DNA from: Paenibacillus nasutitermitis
GTDB lineage: Bacteria; Bacillota; Bacilli; Paenibacillales; Paenibacillaceae
Direction: 5' to 3'
Length of the DNA: 64,000 bases
Assembly (NCBI RefSeq): GCF_014641075.1
Contig: NZ_BMHP01000003.1
Coordinates: forward strand, 682,001-746,000
Shown here: positions 33,801 to 41,471 of the stretch, in pieces
Layout of the letters: every line of letters begins with the position of its first letter
Numbering within the stretch: position 1 is the first letter of the stretch
Notes under the pieces: generated by a model
What the model was told of the DNA's origin: nothing
The model's input: the letters and a program-made list of their open reading frames with translations, nothing else
Databases searched by the model: none
Position numbers and translations under genes: made by a program

Positions 33801-36800
33801 TTTGAAAATCACCAAGGAAGATGCAGCAAACTCCACTCTGAAGCTGCCGGGAGCCCAGTTCACGCTTCTTCAGAAGAGTACCAATACGTACATCGAAAGT
33901 GCGCCGAACAATAAAACGTTCACCACGAATGCCAGCGGAGAGCTGTTTATTGATAAACTGCGTTACGGCACGTATATTTTGAAAGAAATTAAAGCACCGA
34001 ACAATTATGTCCTGAACGGCGGAACGAATGATGAATATGAAATCGTCGTCTCACCGTCTTCCAGCGACATAACAGTAGGCGGCAAAAAGTATCAGCCTGT
34101 TGTCATTAAAAATAATAAAGGCGTCGGCAGCATTAAACTGGTCAAAAAAGATGCCGTCAGCGGAACCCCGCTTAGCGGAGCTGTCTTTGAATTAAAGGAT
34201 CCCGCCTTGCAATCTTTTAATCCTAAGAAGTTCTTATACACCGGGGCGGATGGAACGGACACATTCAGCGGATTGGAGTACGGAGTATATTACCTGCAAG
34301 AAGTTACTGCTCCCACCTACTATAAGCTGATATCCGCGCCTGTGAAAGTTACGCTGACCAGCACAACCAATAATTATACACATACGGAAACGATCACCAA
34401 CGAAAGGCTCAAAGGTTCGCTTGAGGTATACAAGGTAGATGCCGCGAATAATGCGCCTCTTACGGGCGCAACGTTCCAGCTCGAGGACAGCGCAGGAAAC
34501 ATGTATACGCCAACCGTAACGGGCTATAAGCATGTGTTCACGAACATCCCTTACGGACCCTATACGCTGACGGAAACCAAGGCGCCTGCTTACTATGTGA
34601 TTGCGTCCGACCGTACCGTCACAATTAACAATCCAACAGCCACAGAAAATGTGACCAATACCAGAGGCGTCGGCTCGCTTAAGGTCCTGAAAACAAATGC
34701 CGATGGCTCAATGAACCTGCCGGGTGCCGAGTTTAAGCTCACCGGGATCACAAATCCGGGCTTCCAGGCTGTTACATTATCCAGTGATTCTAACGGTGAA
34801 ATTCTTTTCACCAACTTGCCTTATGGACAATACAGCCTGCTGGAGACGAAGGCTCCTGAATTTTACAGCCTGAACACACCGAATAACCCGATTGCGGTGA
34901 CGATTGATGATCCGCTGACGCAGGCCAATCATGTTATCATCACAGAGACCGTGAAGAATTCGCGCGGCAGCGGCGTTATTGAAATCACCAAAGTGGATGC
35001 CCTCGACTCTTCCATCACCCTGGAAGGCGCCGAGTTCAATATTTATAAAGCGAGCGACACAACGCAATCAATCATTATCGATACGCTTATAACGGACGCT
35101 GCCGGCAAAGCCGTGTCCAAGGTGCTTGAGTATGACAATTATGTCATCGTCGAGACGAAATCGCCTAAATATTATGAAATCAAAACCGCTTCAGTCGCTG
35201 TTAAGCTCGACCAGCCGGAAGTGAAGCAAACGATTGAGAACGACCGGGCTAAAGGCTCAATCGAGGTCATCAAGCTGGACAAAGACGATCATAGCCAGCT
35301 TCTGGATGGCGCCGTGTTTGAGCTGGATAAAGTGAACAGCGACAATACGCGCACCCAGATCGGTACGACGTATGCGACTGTCAACGGCAAGCTTACGATT
35401 GACGATCTGGAGCAAGGCAAGTATGAGCTCAGAGAAATTAACGCTCCTGCGCATTATGTACTGAATTCGCCGAACACTCCGATTTCAGTTGAGCTGGATC
35501 AGAGCAATGTATCTACAACCATAGAGAACAAACGTGGAATGGGTTCCATTACGGTCGAGAAAGTTGACAGCGTGAATCCGAACGAGAAGCTGCAGGGCGC
35601 GGTGTTCGAGCTGCGTACTGCACAAGGCAATCTGCTAATAGATACACAAACTACAGGTATCAACGGTGTGGCTGCTTTCAATAACCTGATCTATGACAAC
35701 TATGTGCTGGTCGAAATTTCTGCACCAGCCGACTATGATCTGTCAAGCGCTCCGGTTGCCGTAACGCTGGATGAGAACGTGAAGCTGGTTATGGTGAAGA
35801 ATAAGAAGAGCGAAGGCGATCTTGTCATTAATAAAGTAGACAAGGACAACAACGCCGTGAAGCTGGCAGGCGCTGAGTTTGAGCTCAAGAGTGTAGACGG
35901 TACCACATCGTACGGTATCCATACCACGGACAGCAACGGCCAGATCACATTCGGGAATATGATTTATGGCACCTATGTGCTTCATGAAGTGAAGGCGCCA
36001 ACCTATTATCTGCCGCTTCAAGCGCCGATTACCGTCATCGTGGACAAAGCAAGCAACAGCTATACGGTGGAGAATGCAAGAGGCATTGGCGAGTTAACCG
36101 TAATCAAAGTGGATGCAAACGACTCTACTCTACTCCAGGGCGCCGAATTTGAACTGCTGAGCCTGGACAAGTCCATTTCCTACGGTAAAAAGACGATTGG
36201 TGAAGATGGTCAGCTGACATTCAGCAACCTGGCTTACAATCCATATGTACTGAAGGAATTAACGCCTCCGTCCGGCTACCAGATCAATGGCAGCGGCGAG
36301 CTTATTGTGACGGTCGACTCGGTAACGAAGTCGGTGACCGTCAGCAATCAAAGAGAAGCGATAGCTGTACCGAAAGGCTCTCTGGTTGTATCCAAGGTTG
36401 ACGCTGCTGATCAGAAACCACTGGCAGGCGCGCAGTTTGAATTGTTTGCAAGTCTCAGCAACGAATCGCTGGGTGTTGCAACAACCGATGCAAGCGGCAA
36501 GGCTTCCTTCAGCAATCTGCCATACGGCGACTACGTACTGGTAGAGAAGCAAGCACCAGCCGGCTACATCGCGACCGGCGGTGACCTTACCGTCACAATC
36601 ATGTCAGACTCGAAAAACGTGACCGTAACCAACAATAAAGAAAATGCCCCCAATCCTGATCCAGGACCGGGGACAAATCCTGGACCTGGACCGGACCCGG
36701 ATCCGACGGTGACACCGGAGCCTGAGCCAGACCCGGAACCAACGCCGACGCCTACGCCGACACCGGGCCCTGGCACTCCGACTATTGTTGATAAAACAAC

Positions 36801-37200
36801 CGAGGGTGTACCAGTGGGCGGAAAAGTAGATGTACCTGAAGGCGGAACTGCTGCTCCAGGCAAGCTGCCGGAAAACGGCAAGCTTACCGTTTCGAAAGAC
36901 GGCAAATGGACGTATACGCCAAATCCAGACTTCAAGGGCAGGGACACCTTCTCCATTATCGTCACCGATAAGGACGGAAATGAAGAAGAAATCCTCTTTG
37001 AAATTGGCGTTGATGAGATCCCGTTAGGAACCGTATCAGGCGATTCTCCGGGTGAAGATGGCCCATTGCCGGCGCAGCTGCCGAAGACAGGCGAAAACAG
37101 CCCGCTGCTGTTTCAACTGATGGGCGTTGCCTTGATTCTTGCAGGCTTGACTACATTAGTGATTCGCAAGCGACGCAAATCCGGAAGTATCCAATCCTAA
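30898..37200 (+). CDS. Giant LPXTG-anchored adhesin with Cna-type and SpaA/Cna-B repeats
   Basis: A 2100-residue cell-wall-anchored protein. A signal peptide lies deep in the chain (about residues 36-64, ending RASAAG). Residues of about 70-960 hold roughly five related collagen-binding-type beta domains (recurring WKVEINQNGYNLTDV, WKIGVNYNRKQMANL, WQVNINRGQSTVKKA). Residues of about 965-1920 are ten Cna-B/SpaA repeats, each with a Lys near the start (VxK), Glu in LxExKAP and a closing VENxR/TNxR, the residues that form isopeptide bonds. A Pro/Asp/Glu/Thr spacer, a cadherin-like domain and LPKTG plus hydrophobic tail and RKRRK complete it. A sortase is required, but no sortase gene lies in the window. 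Probable function: a long, covalently stabilised stalk for adhesion. Confidence 0.92.
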   Translation: MRTFQASKRADSALLRYLRALGSGPAGKGGAFDTVKRATAMFIAFLLVFQFVNTAGVTQRASAAGSIQESIINEVKLFKTEPEDSVVAYVYKSVTEAVYTVNPEIRIEIGETLKLEYGYKLPEGHGYGNGDTYEFPLPAGFEYPDTTSTPKDLIAPAGQDSVGTYSVTNKVVTITFNNNIVGQPVEGMLGFWSNISHASVGNQTTVPVNIDGFGTINLYVKPENGQSIIKTGQADKAINQTEIEWTIDVNTSLDTVTDAAIVDQLPPGLTFTSAELRQLDVQSNGQVTGSGTPVNPQPAIAPDANGKIIVPLGDINSAYRLVVKTSINQVDRIDGKEFKNTAALTSGGNTVKQDDAAINYKKGEFLQKQSTGYDAANQIISWEIKFNYGEEALNPASIVDLFPNILSLDGTIEIVKIPDPNNDSGEVPVAGGYTLTLNPNQGQVDSAIPQFVTKPSVSGKNGFVLSFDGGTNAAYKIRYKTKANPNIYPDTDTDDINIENAVFSGDKSATSWRQMTQRFFTKTDENVNYANKTVDWKVEINQNGYNLTDVEFTDSFTGEQLSVKPETIKVNGQSLYPAAPSGYTLTFNDPADYSKGFSIKFPNGATKYEVTYTTNYDIDNSKYYTNGPSFHNEGGLYWRAGGDLLDTTIVADFDPNKPTINNGYKSGVYNAQDKTITWKIGVNYNRKQMANLVVEDLLKAPQKYQSVNVYELTVNADGSVTRGAPYTTFTPGTAAVGKDTKLTVTFNTTVTKAYEIEVVTDVENVEFDSSNKDYLEIANTATFTATGFPQKSVNANVKVPNAGEYVSKKGEQVQGNLYLVKWQVNINRGQSTVKKAVLTDNPSPGQILVEDSFILYQAEVTNSTTGEIAIKKVGGVDQLVNANDYEIKVETVSGLKQFTLTFKNALETITRPYILVYNSVADVKNGEKISNAVNFKWDGNSAAGSNINEEIEIKLFGDIGTGSTIQHNLKITKEDAANSTLKLPGAQFTLLQKSTNTYIESAPNNKTFTTNASGELFIDKLRYGTYILKEIKAPNNYVLNGGTNDEYEIVVSPSSSDITVGGKKYQPVVIKNNKGVGSIKLVKKDAVSGTPLSGAVFELKDPALQSFNPKKFLYTGADGTDTFSGLEYGVYYLQEVTAPTYYKLISAPVKVTLTSTTNNYTHTETITNERLKGSLEVYKVDAANNAPLTGATFQLEDSAGNMYTPTVTGYKHVFTNIPYGPYTLTETKAPAYYVIASDRTVTINNPTATENVTNTRGVGSLKVLKTNADGSMNLPGAEFKLTGITNPGFQAVTLSSDSNGEILFTNLPYGQYSLLETKAPEFYSLNTPNNPIAVTIDDPLTQANHVIITETVKNSRGSGVIEITKVDALDSSITLEGAEFNIYKASDTTQSIIIDTLITDAAGKAVSKVLEYDNYVIVETKSPKYYEIKTASVAVKLDQPEVKQTIENDRAKGSIEVIKLDKDDHSQLLDGAVFELDKVNSDNTRTQIGTTYATVNGKLTIDDLEQGKYELREINAPAHYVLNSPNTPISVELDQSNVSTTIENKRGMGSITVEKVDSVNPNEKLQGAVFELRTAQGNLLIDTQTTGINGVAAFNNLIYDNYVLVEISAPADYDLSSAPVAVTLDENVKLVMVKNKKSEGDLVINKVDKDNNAVKLAGAEFELKSVDGTTSYGIHTTDSNGQITFGNMIYGTYVLHEVKAPTYYLPLQAPITVIVDKASNSYTVENARGIGELTVIKVDANDSTLLQGAEFELLSLDKSISYGKKTIGEDGQLTFSNLAYNPYVLKELTPPSGYQINGSGELIVTVDSVTKSVTVSNQREAIAVPKGSLVVSKVDAADQKPLAGAQFELFASLSNESLGVATTDASGKASFSNLPYGDYVLVEKQAPAGYIATGGDLTVTIMSDSKNVTVTNNKENAPNPDPGPGTNPGPGPDPDPTVTPEPEPDPEPTPTPTPTPGPGTPTIVDKTTEGVPVGGKVDVPEGGTAAPGKLPENGKLTVSKDGKWTYTPNPDFKGRDTFSIIVTDKDGNEEEILFEIGVDEIPLGTVSGDSPGEDGPLPAQLPKTGENSPLLFQLMGVALILAGLTTLVIRKRRKSGSIQS

Positions 37201-37210
37201 TGTCATAAGC

Positions 37211-37250
37211 AAAAACGCTGGCGCCCGTTAAAGACGCCAGCGTTTTTTTT
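37211..37250 (+). terminator. Strong terminator after the adhesin gene
   Basis: AAAAACGCTGGCG (37211-37223) pairs with CGCCAGCGTTTTT (37235-37247) and is followed by more T: a textbook stem plus T8. Confidence 0.95.
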
Positions 37251-37273
37251 CGTTTGCCTGACCTGAATGGAAC

Positions 37274-37312
37274 AAAAAAGCCTGAGCCCGGTACAATACC
37301 GGGTTCAGGCCT
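37274..37312 (-). terminator. Terminator after the barnase/barstar operon
   Basis: Leftward strand: GCCTGAACCCGGTA pairs with TACCGGGCTCAGGC (one mismatch), followed by TTTTTTG. It lies 14 bp beyond the barstar stop codon. Confidence 0.9.
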
Positions 37313-37325
37313 TACTATTGCGTGG

Positions 37326-37598
37326 TTACGGACTAGACACGTACTCGAAGCTTATTTCATCATCTTGATCGGCAGCCTCCCGAAAGACTTCCACTATGGC
37401 GGAATAGCTACTTTCATGCCTGGAGTCTGCGATCCATCTGATCGTCATTGGCTTAGGCAGATGCCCGGTAACACAATCCCATAATGCATCCAAATTTTCT
37501 CCGTACCATTCAGGCAGATCAAGCTCCTGCCTCAGCCATTCATGGACGTTCCTATACTGATCGGCCTCCGACTGTTTCAGCTCCACAATGTTATTCAT
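37326..37598 (-). CDS. Barstar-family ribonuclease inhibitor
   Basis: A 90-residue barstar-like protein, the same size as Bacillus amyloliquefaciens barstar. DLPEWYGENLDALWDCVTGH corresponds to the inhibitory helix and loop, with Tyr, Asn, Asp and Trp at the interface positions; Asp in NLDALWD would enter the ribonuclease active site. Its ATG overlaps the ribonuclease stop codon (ATGA at 37595-37598), so toxin and antidote are translated together. It acts in the cytoplasm to neutralise misplaced enzyme. Confidence 0.92.
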   Translation of the reverse strand: MNNIVELKQSEADQYRNVHEWLRQELDLPEWYGENLDALWDCVTGHLPKPMTIRWIADSRHESSYSAIVEVFREAADQDDEISFEYVSSP

Positions 37599-38077
37599 TC
37601 GGGAACACTGCCTTCCTTCGTAATATCCGTAAACGACTTGTAATGATCGGTCGTCATATAAATCAATCCGTCATTGGAATAGAGAATCCGGTCCGCACCG
37701 CGCGGCCCTTTCTCATAATTAATATCCGCTTCCTGCCATACCCTGCTAGCCGCCTTGGGCAGCAGTCCCTCTCTGTTTCCAAAGCGGTCACCGCCAATAC
37801 TTTTACCAGGCGCCACCTCATTCAGATTCCCTTTGGCAGGTACCCAGCCAAGCTGCCCGGCTTCTTTTTTCGTTATGAAATTTGCCGGAAGCTTATGATG
37901 CTCCCGGATATAATCCGCTACATCCTTAAAGCTCGTGAGCGGGGCTGGAGACCTGACGGCTGTAGAAGAATCACCACTCCCATTTACACAGCCGGTCAGC
38001 AGAACCACCAGCATTACGATCATCCCTGCCAGCAAATATGACCAGCGGCCCCGCTGTTTCATCGATACGTTCAACAC
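37595..38077 (-). CDS. Barnase-type ribonuclease with lipoprotein signal
   Basis: A guanyl-preferring ribonuclease of the barnase family. The mature part (about 110 residues) runs from FKDVADYIREHHKLPANFIT through WQEADINY (catalytic Glu), RGADRILYSNDG (two active-site Arg) to TTDHYKSF (catalytic His), all intact. The N-terminus has a hydrophobic stretch ending LLTGC, a lipobox; classical barnase is freely secreted. The enzyme is therefore probably membrane-tethered outside. Start codon uncertain: GTG at 38075-38077 has GGGG 7 bp upstream; ATG at 38060-38062 has no ribosome site. Likely role: secreted toxin or RNA scavenging. Confidence 0.9.
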   Translation of the reverse strand: MLNVSMKQRGRWSYLLAGMIVMLVVLLTGCVNGSGDSSTAVRSPAPLTSFKDVADYIREHHKLPANFITKKEAGQLGWVPAKGNLNEVAPGKSIGGDRFGNREGLLPKAASRVWQEADINYEKGPRGADRILYSNDGLIYMTTDHYKSFTDITKEGSVPE

Positions 38078-38498
38078 TAGTTTTCCCCATTTCCGCCTGC
38101 TTGCTGACGGACAATTATACAAGTCAGTCAGTTCTTCCAGATCAACTATTATACCATCCAGCTATCGTTATTGCATAACCGCCCGGAATAAAAGCTATGC
38201 TTTTGAATACACACGATCGATAGTTTGCGCGTAATGCGGACGCGCGGACCAACGGATCATGCGCGATACACGCAAAGCATCAATAACATTCTCACGAATG
38301 ATTCGTTGTTTGGATGGCTATACGAATCACCGACACCATGGACCAGTATCCAACATGTGGTTTCATCCAATCGGATGCCAGGCCGATCGCGTAATATTTA
38401 CAAAATTTATACGATTATGCAACGATTCCCTGTTTAGAACTGTCATATATAGTAGAGAACTGGCCAGTTTTCAATCTAAATGCGAGAGGTGTATATTT
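38078..38498. other. 421-bp intergenic region
   Basis: No gene is supported. An open frame runs from 38259 into the following secreted protein, but its first 80 codons look like noise. The region holds several GCGCG and CGATCG dyads (38206-38275) and presumably divergent promoters for the ribonuclease and the secreted protein; no consensus pair is obvious. Confidence 0.5.
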
Positions 38499-38912
38499 GT
38501 GAAGAAGTTCATAGTTTCGCTGTCCATCTGTGCGATGTTGTTTGGAGTGCCTTCTGCATATGCCCAATATGGAGTTGGCGATACGGTTAGTACGGCAGTT
38601 CCTGTCAGTCCCGGGTCCGGCTACGGAACGTTTCTGCAAGGCGGTGAAGCTGATATTTTCGTATACAATAATAGCACTGCTCTATCGGTAACGACCACGG
38701 CAAATCTTCAATCCCCTGCAGGCGTTAATTATAACTATTGGGTAGAAATTCACAATCCGGGCGGCTCTGTCACAACCCTTAATCCGTGGGATAACGGTAT
38801 CGGTAGTTTAGATTCTATTCAAATAACGGTTGGGCCGGGAAGTAAAGCTTACTTCATCGTGTCCGACACCGGAACGTTATCCAGCGCAAGCTATAGCTTC
38901 TGGCTGAATTAA
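38499..38912 (+). CDS. Small secreted protein of unknown function
   Basis: A 137-residue protein from the GTG at 38499, which has GAGAGG 9 bp upstream. MKKFIVSLSICAMLFGVPSA then YA is a clear signal peptide. The mature 110 residues are rich in Ser, Gly, Val and aromatic residues and predicted to be all beta (ADIFVYNNSTALSVTTTANL, PGSKAYFIVSDTGTLSSASY), similar in form to bacterial pre-peptidase C-terminal (PPC)-like sandwiches. No cysteines remain in the mature chain. It stands alone, followed by a strong stem-loop. Function unknown. Confidence 0.7.
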   Translation: MKKFIVSLSICAMLFGVPSAYAQYGVGDTVSTAVPVSPGSGYGTFLQGGEADIFVYNNSTALSVTTTANLQSPAGVNYNYWVEIHNPGGSVTTLNPWDNGIGSLDSIQITVGPGSKAYFIVSDTGTLSSASYSFWLN

Positions 38913-38921
38913 GCCATTTCA

Positions 38922-38952
38922 TTAGAGGCCGCTAATTCTAGGCGGCCTCTAA
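38922..38952 (+). terminator. Stem-loop after the small secreted protein
   Basis: TTAGAGGCCGC (38922-38932) pairs with GCGGCCTCTAA (38942-38952), 11 bp perfect. There is no T-run, so it may stabilise mRNA as much as terminate. Confidence 0.6.
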
Positions 38953-39163
38953 CTTGCAGTTGCTGTCCGCCCTTGCGAAAAATCCGAAGTCTCTCGCATT
39001 GGGGGATCAGCGGATGGCCGAACGCTCGCAGCGAACCGGTGTCAACAAGGAACGGATAAACTTCAAGCGGGAAGAGCAGCCTTCTCGTGTTCAGGACTCC
39101 GGAGTTGGAATGAGTACTTCGTCCGCTCCGGAGAATGTGTTGTTTTTCGATTGTTCAGTCGTA

Positions 39164-39220
39164 GAAAAAAAACGATAATAACAGGTCACTTGCTCATAAC
39201 CTGCCACTATCGTTTTTTTC
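39164..39220. terminator. Bidirectional terminator after mgtC-like gene
   Basis: GAAAAAAAACGATA (39164-39177) pairs with TATCGTTTTTTTC (39208-39220), with inner CAGGT/ACCTG. A- and T-runs on both sides suit both strands; it closes the leftward locus ending at 39240. Confidence 0.85.
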
Positions 39221-39239
39221 TCGCAGCTGATCCAATCTA

Positions 39240-39749
39240 TCACAGTGCAACATCCTTGCTTTCGTACGTTTGCTTGGTTCGTTCCATTTTGCGTTTTTCC
39301 ATGAAGTTGCCAAACCTGGCCAATAAGGTAGAGATGAGCACCGCGAAGATGACCATGCTGTAGAAGCCAGCCCCGATCCCTATACCTACTCCACCAACGA
39401 ACAGAATCATCGCTGCCGAAGTCAGCCCTTTAACCTGCAATCCGTCCTTCAGAATAACGCCTGCTCCCAGAAATCCGAGTCCGGATACAATCTGGGCCGC
39501 TAACCGCATCGGGTCCATCATCCTGCCCGGGGAGCCATCGCTGTATTGCTCGACGCTGTAAATGGAAATCAAAGTGATTAATGTACTCGCAACACATACA
39601 TACATGTAGGTTTTCAAGCCGGCCGGCTTGCTCTTGGATTCACGGTCCCAGCCAATCAGGAACCCCAGTAAGGCGCTTACAAGAATGCGAATATACGTTT
39701 CGTAGTGCTGCAAGGCATGAGATTCCATCCATATAAGAATAGAGTCCAC
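39240..39749 (-). CDS. MgtC/SapB-family membrane protein
   Basis: A 169-residue protein with four to five membrane segments. Family signatures are LLGFLIGWDRESKSKPAGLKT near the N-terminus, AAQIVSGLGFLGAGVILKDG in the middle and LTSAAMILFVGGVGIGIGAG. MgtC proteins are linked to magnesium limitation and to inhibition of F1Fo ATP synthase in some pathogens. It starts at a GTG (39747-39749) with AAGGTG upstream, 17 bp after the phosphodiesterase gene, so it is the last gene of that transcript. The connection with phosphodiester catabolism may be through cell-wall magnesium, which teichoic acids hold; this is inference. Confidence 0.9.
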   Translation of the reverse strand: MDSILIWMESHALQHYETYIRILVSALLGFLIGWDRESKSKPAGLKTYMYVCVASTLITLISIYSVEQYSDGSPGRMMDPMRLAAQIVSGLGFLGAGVILKDGLQVKGLTSAAMILFVGGVGIGIGAGFYSMVIFAVLISTLLARFGNFMEKRKMERTKQTYESKDVAL

Positions 39750-39766
39750 TCTTCTTCACCTTCTGA

Positions 39767-40555
39767 TTAGATATTAAGCCCTTCCTGATCATCAAGCCGG
39801 GCACGATGGCGGCATAATCCGATGGCGGGAAGCGGATTGTTGCAGGTCATAAGCGTTACACCGCAGTCGAGTGAATCGTGCACTTGCTGTTCCACATCGG
39901 GGCAATAGCTCCAGGCATGAATGCCCCTATCCTGAAATTCTTTCACGAGTTCGGGCTTCAGCAGCTTCATACTGATGCCGACAGCCCACATTTTAGAGTA
40001 CGTCCCATGCTCGCCTTGTACAAAGTTCTGCATGAGCTCTGCCGGGAATCCCTGTGTCCGCAGCCCCTTTTGATCGAATATATAGGCAACAATCGCCGCA
40101 TCAAAGCTAGTAAACACACAGCGTTCCAGGTAGCCGTACGATGTCAGCATGTCGATCGCCTTGTCTGTCACTTCCTTCGCATCCGGAGCAGGCTTTATCT
40201 CCACATTTAAGAGGATGTTCGGATATGGCTTGATCAGCTCGCATAGCTCAGAAAGTGTAGGAATCTGCAATCCCTTGAATGGTGTGCCGAACCAGCTGCC
40301 CGCATCCAGGCGCTGCAGTTCAGCAGCTGTATAATCCGCAATCTTGCCCGTACCGTTAGTGGTGCGGTCTACTGTCTCATCATGGATGACCATGACCACC
40401 TGATCTGCGGATAAACGCAGATCAAACTCCAGCATATCCACGCCGTTCTCCATTGCCTGCTGGAAGGACAACAACGTGTTTTCCGGATAAGCGGATGCAT
40501 AGCCCCTATGCCCGGCAACCAGTACTGCAGATTTATTCATATCATGCTCAATCAT
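39767..40555 (-). CDS. Glycerophosphodiester phosphodiesterase (copy 1)
   Basis: A 263-residue TIM-barrel GDPD. Catalytic and metal residues are present: GHRGYASAYPENTLLSF (catalytic His and Glu), MLEFDLRLSAD (Glu, Asp), VIHDETVDRTTNGTG (second His) and NVEIKP. It cleaves glycerophosphodiesters to glycerol-3-phosphate and an alcohol. No signal peptide, so it works in the cytoplasm on imported substrate. Start ATG 40553-40555 or GTG 40556-40558, both behind AAGGA. It lies between the DeoR regulator and MgtC genes in the same leftward run. A second GDPD gene sits 2.3 kb upstream; the two are only moderately similar, suggesting different substrates. Confidence 0.93.
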   Translation of the reverse strand: MIEHDMNKSAVLVAGHRGYASAYPENTLLSFQQAMENGVDMLEFDLRLSADQVVMVIHDETVDRTTNGTGKIADYTAAELQRLDAGSWFGTPFKGLQIPTLSELCELIKPYPNILLNVEIKPAPDAKEVTDKAIDMLTSYGYLERCVFTSFDAAIVAYIFDQKGLRTQGFPAELMQNFVQGEHGTYSKMWAVGISMKLLKPELVKEFQDRGIHAWSYCPDVEQQVHDSLDCGVTLMTCNNPLPAIGLCRHRARLDDQEGLNI

Positions 40556-40606
40556 CACTAATCATCCTTACTGTCTGAGGGTAGGAGACTGTTCCTGCAG
40601 CCAGAT

Positions 40607-41368
40607 TTATACCTGGTATACCGTCATGCCGCTGTCCTGAAAAGGCATGACCTGCTCTTCCGTCGCTTCGACTCCAGTGATCAGCGTATGAATCGAGCTG
40701 TTCGGAGCTACGGCATGCAGGGACAGCTTGTTAATCTTGCTATCATCCGCCACAACAATAATCTCCCTGGCCGCTTTGATCATGCCTTGCTTGGCAGGTA
40801 CAAGACTCGCTTCCGGGTGCATCAGTCCATGGTGGGAATGGATCGCAGGAATACCGATAAATGCCTTCTCCACATGCAGGGAGCTCAATACATGATTGGT
40901 AAACATGCCGTTGAGCATATAACTCGACGGATACAGCTCACCGCCGGTGAGGATGACCTTAATACCCGAAGAATCGTGCAGCTCCGCGGCAACGTTTATA
41001 TCATTGGTGACCACAGTAATATTCTTACGGTTGACCAGATTCTTGGCAATATGAAGCGTAGTCGTTCCCGAATCGATAATGATATGCTCTCCATCCTCTA
41101 CGAGGCTGGCAGCCTTCATCCCGATCCGCATCTTCTGTTCCAGCCGTGCAGTGGAGCGTTCACTGAACGAAGGCTCCTCATGGGTCCAATGCTCGGCGAT
41201 GACACCTCCATGGGTCCGCTTGAGCAGGCCCTCCTGTTCAATCTCCATCAGATCACGCCTGATCGTTGCCTCATGAACTCCGAATTCCAGTGCCAGTGCC
41301 GCCACGGTTGCAAGTCTATGCTGTCTTACATATTGCAAGATCCGCATCTTTCTTTCCACTGCCAGCAT
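40607..41368 (-). CDS. DeoR-family regulator of the phosphodiester locus
   Basis: A DeoR-type repressor of about 253 residues. N-terminal helix-turn-helix: RKMRILQYVRQHRLATVAAL then EFGVHEATIRRDLMEIEQEG and LLKRTHGG. C-terminal sugar-phosphate sensor with IIIDSGTTTLHIAKNLV, VVTNDINVAAEL and GGELYPSSYMLNG. The ATG at 41366-41368 has AGGGGAGG upstream; an 18-codon extension is unlikely to be used. DeoR proteins usually respond to phosphorylated sugars or polyols, which suits glycerol-3-phosphate or ribitol/ribulose-5-phosphate made by this locus. A TGTTCATATTCA element lies in its own leader at 41385-41396. Confidence 0.92.
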   Translation of the reverse strand: MLAVERKMRILQYVRQHRLATVAALALEFGVHEATIRRDLMEIEQEGLLKRTHGGVIAEHWTHEEPSFSERSTARLEQKMRIGMKAASLVEDGEHIIIDSGTTTLHIAKNLVNRKNITVVTNDINVAAELHDSSGIKVILTGGELYPSSYMLNGMFTNHVLSSLHVEKAFIGIPAIHSHHGLMHPEASLVPAKQGMIKAAREIIVVADDSKINKLSLHAVAPNSSIHTLITGVEATEEQVMPFQDSGMTVYQV

Positions 41369-41384
41369 ATACACCCTCCCCTGA

Positions 41385-41396
41385 TGTTCATATTCA
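41385..41396. promoter_or_regulatory. TGTTCAT motif in the regulator's leader
   Basis: TGTTCATATTCA shares its first seven bases with the palindrome at 48097-48112 and the element at 42614. It lies 17 bp upstream of the DeoR start codon. Confidence 0.35.
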
Positions 41397-41471
41397 CTTG
41401 TTATATTGTATAATTTATTCATTTAATTTCATAGATGCTGGGGTGAGTAGAATCCGGGGATTGGAATGCTG

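Larger units (their letters stand above)
38913..39239. other. 327-bp region between convergent genes
   Basis: Contains two terminators (38922-38952 and 39164-39220). The sequence between them has an open frame (38954-39178) without a ribosome site, similarity or plausible composition. Nothing else is seen. Confidence 0.6.

Noticed and set aside
38954..39178. 74-codon rightward frame between two terminators
   Set aside because: No ribosome site and noise-like composition; ends within the terminator A-run.
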